In this document: piece by piece, positions 7,481 through 12,253 of the stretch
Numbering within the stretch: position 1 is the stretch's first letter
How the letters are laid out: each line of letters begins with the position of its first letter
Source of the DNA: Afipia sp.
GTDB lineage: Bacteria > Pseudomonadota > Alphaproteobacteria > Rhizobiales > Xanthobacteraceae
Length of the DNA: 12,253 bases
NCBI GenBank assembly: GCA_020056155.1
Contig: JAGVII010000667.1
Location: 1 to 12,253 of the forward strand
Direction: 5' to 3'
Notes under the pieces: generated by a model
The model's input: only the letters and a program-made list of their open reading frames with translations
What the model was told of the DNA's origin: nothing
Database searches by the model: none
Program-made: the position numbers and the translations under genes

Positions 7481-7495
7481 GGCCAGCGGCTGGCC
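7481..7495. repeat. Tight hairpin in alkB-alkG spacer
   Basis: GGCCAG and CTGGCC flank a three-base loop CGG, giving a strong GC-rich stem in the transcript. No T-run follows, so it is not a typical terminator; it may be an mRNA-stability or attenuation element. Confidence 0.4.
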
Positions 7496-7600
7496 ATGTG
7501 GGGCGGTCAGGCCGTGCGATAGGGCAGAGGTTGCGCGCCGATTACGGAAAAAACCAGGGATAGCTGCCATTCGGCCCAGCAATGTCAGATCGGCGGAAAA

Positions 7601-7605
7601 GGAGG
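7601..7605 (+). promoter_or_regulatory. Ribosome-binding site of alkG
   Basis: GGAGG lies ten bases before the ATG at 7616, inside a purine-only run from about 7594 to 7614. A second AAGGA (7609-7613) is very close to the start. Confidence 0.6.
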
Positions 7606-7615
7606 AAAAAGGAAC

Positions 7616-8164
7616 ATGGCCAAGTACCAGTGTCCTGGTTGTAAATACACCTATGACGAAACGCTGGGCCATCCGCATGAAGGATTTCCCGCAGGCACTG
7701 CTTGGGCCAACGTGCCCGACGAATGGGCTTGCCCCGATTGCGCAGTGCGCGACAAGGTCGACTTCGAATTGATCGGCGAAGCGCCGGCCGCTACGACGCC
7801 GGCCACTCAGGCCGTCGAGTTTGCCGGGACGGCACGTAGCGCGGTCCCGGTCACCGACACGGCCGTTATCGAAAAGCCCGCCAGCCCGATGTCGAAACCG
7901 GCGGCGCGGATGGCCGCCGTACCGCAGGCCGCGGAGGCTTTGCCCCCCCAATTGTTCAGCCTGCAAAGCGAGCCCGGCTTTGCCGAAAACAAGCCCTTTG
8001 TGAAATGGGTCTGCATCACCTGCGGGCATATCTACGACGAGGCACTCGGCGACCCTTCCGGGGGCATCGCTGCAGGAACCCGGTTCGAAGAGATTCCCGA
8101 GGATTGGTGTTGCCCGGAGTGCGGCGCCACCAAGAAAGATTACGCGCTTTGCCAGGAAACCTAG
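7616..8164 (+). CDS. alkG: Two-domain rubredoxin, electron donor to AlkB
   Basis: This iron-sulfur protein carries single electrons from rubredoxin reductase to AlkB. In 182 residues it has two rubredoxin domains joined by a flexible Ala/Pro/Thr-rich linker (about 56-127). The N-terminal domain has Cys6, Cys9, Cys39 and Cys42 ([13 protein letters not shown]). The C-terminal domain has Cys133, Cys136, Cys166 and Cys169 ([13 protein letters not shown]). All eight iron ligands are present. The CAVR sequence after the second pair of domain 1 is typical of AlkG1-type domains, which do not support hydroxylation. Domain 2 with CGATK is the AlkG2 type that does. Domain 1 ([14 protein letters not shown]) resembles what I recall of GPo1 AlkF more than the first domain of GPo1 AlkG. 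The gene sits between alkB and alkH; the rubredoxin reductase gene is not in view. Confidence 0.96.
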   Translation: MAKYQCPGCKYTYDETLGHPHEGFPAGTAWANVPDEWACPDCAVRDKVDFELIGEAPAATTPATQAVEFAGTARSAVPVTDTAVIEKPASPMSKPAARMAAVPQAAEALPPQLFSLQSEPGFAENKPFVKWVCITCGHIYDEALGDPSGGIAAGTRFEEIPEDWCCPECGATKKDYALCQET

Positions 8165-8209
8165 TCAACTCGTGTTGGCAAAGGGTATCGGGCCGATCAG
8201 GCCCGCCAT

Positions 8210-8214
8210 GGAGG
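8210..8214 (+). promoter_or_regulatory. Ribosome-binding site deciding the GTG start of alkH
   Basis: GGAGG lies five bases before GTG at 8220. It overlaps an in-frame ATG (8208) that could not use it. This favours GTG 8220 over ATG 8208 or the upstream GTG at 8172. Confidence 0.6.
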
Positions 8215-8219
8215 TCATT

Positions 8220-9671
8220 GTGAATATTCACGCCGATCCGAACGACATTCCATTGGTGGATACCAGATCTACCGTTGCGGATGTTTTTGCGAAGCAACGG
8301 GAGGCGGGCTGGGCGCGTCGCTCGGATTTCGACCGCAAGGCACGCATCGCGGCGCTGAACCGGCTGAGGGAAGTCCTGCAGCGGCGCGAGACGGACATCA
8401 TCGCGGCTCTTTATGCGGATTTCCGTAAGCCCGAGAGCGAGGTGAGGCTGACCGAAATCCTGCCGGTGCTGCAGGAGATCGCGCACACCAAACGCCACTT
8501 GAAGGGCTGGATGCGATCGCGCCGGGCAGCGGCCACGCTGGGTGTTTTCGGCACCAGGGCCAGGATCCGACCCGAGCCGAAAGGGATCTGTCTGATTATT
8601 GCGCCGTGGAATTATCCGTTGAATCTAGCCTTCGGGCCGCTGGTCTCGGCATTGGCGGCCGGCAACAGCGCGATCATCAAGCCGTCGGAACTGACGCCTG
8701 CTACCTCCACCCTGATTGCGGATATAGTGGCCGAAACGTTTTCGCCCGATCTGGTGGCGGTGGTCGAGGGCGATGCAGCGGTCGCGCAGGAGTTGCTGGC
8801 ACTACCGTTCGACCACATCTTCTTCACCGGCAGCCCGCAGGTGGGCAAGCTGGTGATGGAAGCGGCGGCGAAATCACTGGCCTCGGTTACCTTGGAACTG
8901 GGAGGCAAGTCGCCCACCATCGTTGGCCCCACTGCCAACCTGAAAAAGGCCGCGCGTAATATTGTCTGGGGCAAGTTTGCCAACAACGGCCAGACCTGCA
9001 TTGCGCCCGACCACGTGTTCGTGCATCGCGACATTGCGCAAGAGTTCAACGAGACGGTGATGGCGGAAATCGGTCGCGTCTATGGCAAGACGCCCGAGGT
9101 GCAGAAGATGACGCCCGACTATTGCCGTATCGTGAATGACCGGCATTTCAACCGGGTCGCCGGCCTGATCGAGGATGCCCGTGCCAAAAGCGCGCGGATA
9201 CTGCTGGGCGGGCAGACGGATGCGGTGCAGAAATTCGTGGCGCCCACGCTGATCAGCCAGATCACCCCCGAGATGGCGATTTCGCGCGAGGAACTGTTCG
9301 GCCCGATCCTGCCGATCATCGAATATGACGATATCGACAAGGTGATTGATCAGATTAACGCCAATCCGAAACCGCTGGCGCTTTATGTCTTCGACAATAG
9401 CCGGGCTTTTGCCGAGGACATCATCACGCGCACCAGTTCCGGCGCGGTGGGGATCAACCTTACCGTCGTGCATTTCCTGCATCCCAATTTGCCCTTTGGC
9501 GGGGTGAACAACTCGGGCATCGGTGCGGCCCACGGAGTCTTTGGCTTTCGGGCATTTTCGCATGAGAAGGCCGTCCTGCAGGACCGCTACTCGATCGTCC
9601 ACATGCTGTTCCCGCCCTATACAGGTTTTGTGAAGCGGCTCATCAGGCTTGTCGTCAAGGTGCTGGGGTAA
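8220..9671 (+). CDS. alkH: Fatty aldehyde dehydrogenase
   Basis: This enzyme oxidises the medium-chain aldehyde from AlkJ to the fatty acid with NAD(P)+. The catalytic features of the aldehyde dehydrogenase superfamily are present. From the GTG start they are the oxyanion Asn131 (IIAPWNYP), the general base Glu226 (TLELGGKSP) and the nucleophile Cys260 ([10 protein letters not shown]). [13 protein letters not shown] follows in the C-terminal part. A hydrophobic, basic C-terminus ([14 protein letters not shown]) resembles the membrane-associating tail of class 3/fatty aldehyde dehydrogenases. I chose GTG 8220 because of the GGAGG just upstream and because it gives 483 residues, the length I recall for GPo1 AlkH; the longest frame would begin at GTG 8172 with 16 extra, non-conserved residues. 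It starts 55 bases after alkG and ends 8 bases before alkJ, consistent with one operon. Confidence 0.96.
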   Translation: MNIHADPNDIPLVDTRSTVADVFAKQREAGWARRSDFDRKARIAALNRLREVLQRRETDIIAALYADFRKPESEVRLTEILPVLQEIAHTKRHLKGWMRSRRAAATLGVFGTRARIRPEPKGICLIIAPWNYPLNLAFGPLVSALAAGNSAIIKPSELTPATSTLIADIVAETFSPDLVAVVEGDAAVAQELLALPFDHIFFTGSPQVGKLVMEAAAKSLASVTLELGGKSPTIVGPTANLKKAARNIVWGKFANNGQTCIAPDHVFVHRDIAQEFNETVMAEIGRVYGKTPEVQKMTPDYCRIVNDRHFNRVAGLIEDARAKSARILLGGQTDAVQKFVAPTLISQITPEMAISREELFGPILPIIEYDDIDKVIDQINANPKPLALYVFDNSRAFAEDIITRTSSGAVGINLTVVHFLHPNLPFGGVNNSGIGAAHGVFGFRAFSHEKAVLQDRYSIVHMLFPPYTGFVKRLIRLVVKVLG

Positions 9672-9679
9672 CTGGTTCG

Positions 9680-12253
<2,574 letters not shown>

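Larger units (their letters stand above)
7389..7615. other. Long alkB-alkG intergenic gap; alkF missing
   Basis: This is a 227-base gap inside the operon, where GPo1 carries alkF. I see no rubredoxin-like reading in it and no clear promoter. It contains a compact inverted repeat (7481-7495) and just before alkG an A/G-rich ribosome-binding region. The gap could stabilise or process the long mRNA so that alkB and alkG are expressed at different levels, or be a scar of alkF loss; neither is shown. Confidence 0.5.

Noticed and set aside
7325..8029. A 234-codon minus-strand open frame across the alkB-alkG gap and alkG
   Set aside because: Most of it is antisense to the conserved rubredoxin domains and alkB; no domain signature.
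8172..8219. Upstream GTG start adding 16 residues to AlkH
   Set aside because: The extra residues are unlike the family, and a better-placed GGAGG precedes GTG 8220, which gives the expected 483 residues.

Overview
The window looks like a piece of a GC-rich proteobacterial genome or plasmid. Gene style, IstA type and codon use make an alphaproteobacterium (for example a sphingomonad or rhizobial relative) my best guess, but no rRNA, tRNA or marker gene is present to settle it. The centre is a medium-chain n-alkane oxidation cluster of the Pseudomonas putida GPo1 / Alcanivorax type. A large MalT/LuxR-type regulator (alkS-like, minus strand) is divergent from alkB, alkG, alkH and alkJ (plus strand).

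Layout. Positions 2-1057 (+) hold an acyl-CoA dehydrogenase lacking its N-terminus. A TetR regulator converges on it (1079-1753, -), and a second, divergent-type acyl-CoA dehydrogenase follows (1981-3216, -). The 867-residue AlkS-like regulator occupies 3404-6007 (-). The 178-base divergent control region carries a perfect 20-bp palindrome at 6054-6073. Then come alkB (6186-7388), alkG (a two-domain rubredoxin, 7616-8164), alkH (8220-9671, GTG start) and alkJ (9680-11311). Directly after the alkJ stop lies a short unassigned segment, followed by a decayed IS21-family istA on the minus strand that runs off the right edge. It carries two frameshifts and has lost its C-terminus; istB is absent.

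How the genes work together. AlkB hydroxylates the terminal carbon of an alkane in the inner membrane, using electrons delivered by rubredoxin AlkG. AlkJ oxidises the alcohol to the aldehyde and passes electrons to the quinone pool. AlkH oxidises the aldehyde to the fatty acid. The two flanking acyl-CoA dehydrogenases could feed the resulting acyl-CoA into beta-oxidation, but their physical link to the cluster may be incidental. No rubredoxin reductase (alkT), acyl-CoA synthetase (alkK) or outer-membrane importer (alkL) is visible, so these must lie elsewhere or be supplied by host genes. The alkJ/IS junction suggests a rearrangement cut off whatever once followed alkJ.

I see no wholly new system. 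The most interesting points are the palindrome in the divergent promoter, the alkF-less arrangement with a rubredoxin whose first domain looks AlkF-like, the alkJ end at an IS boundary, and two acyl-CoA dehydrogenases with different non-standard catalytic-base positions. Comparisons to named homologues are from memory, not from a search.
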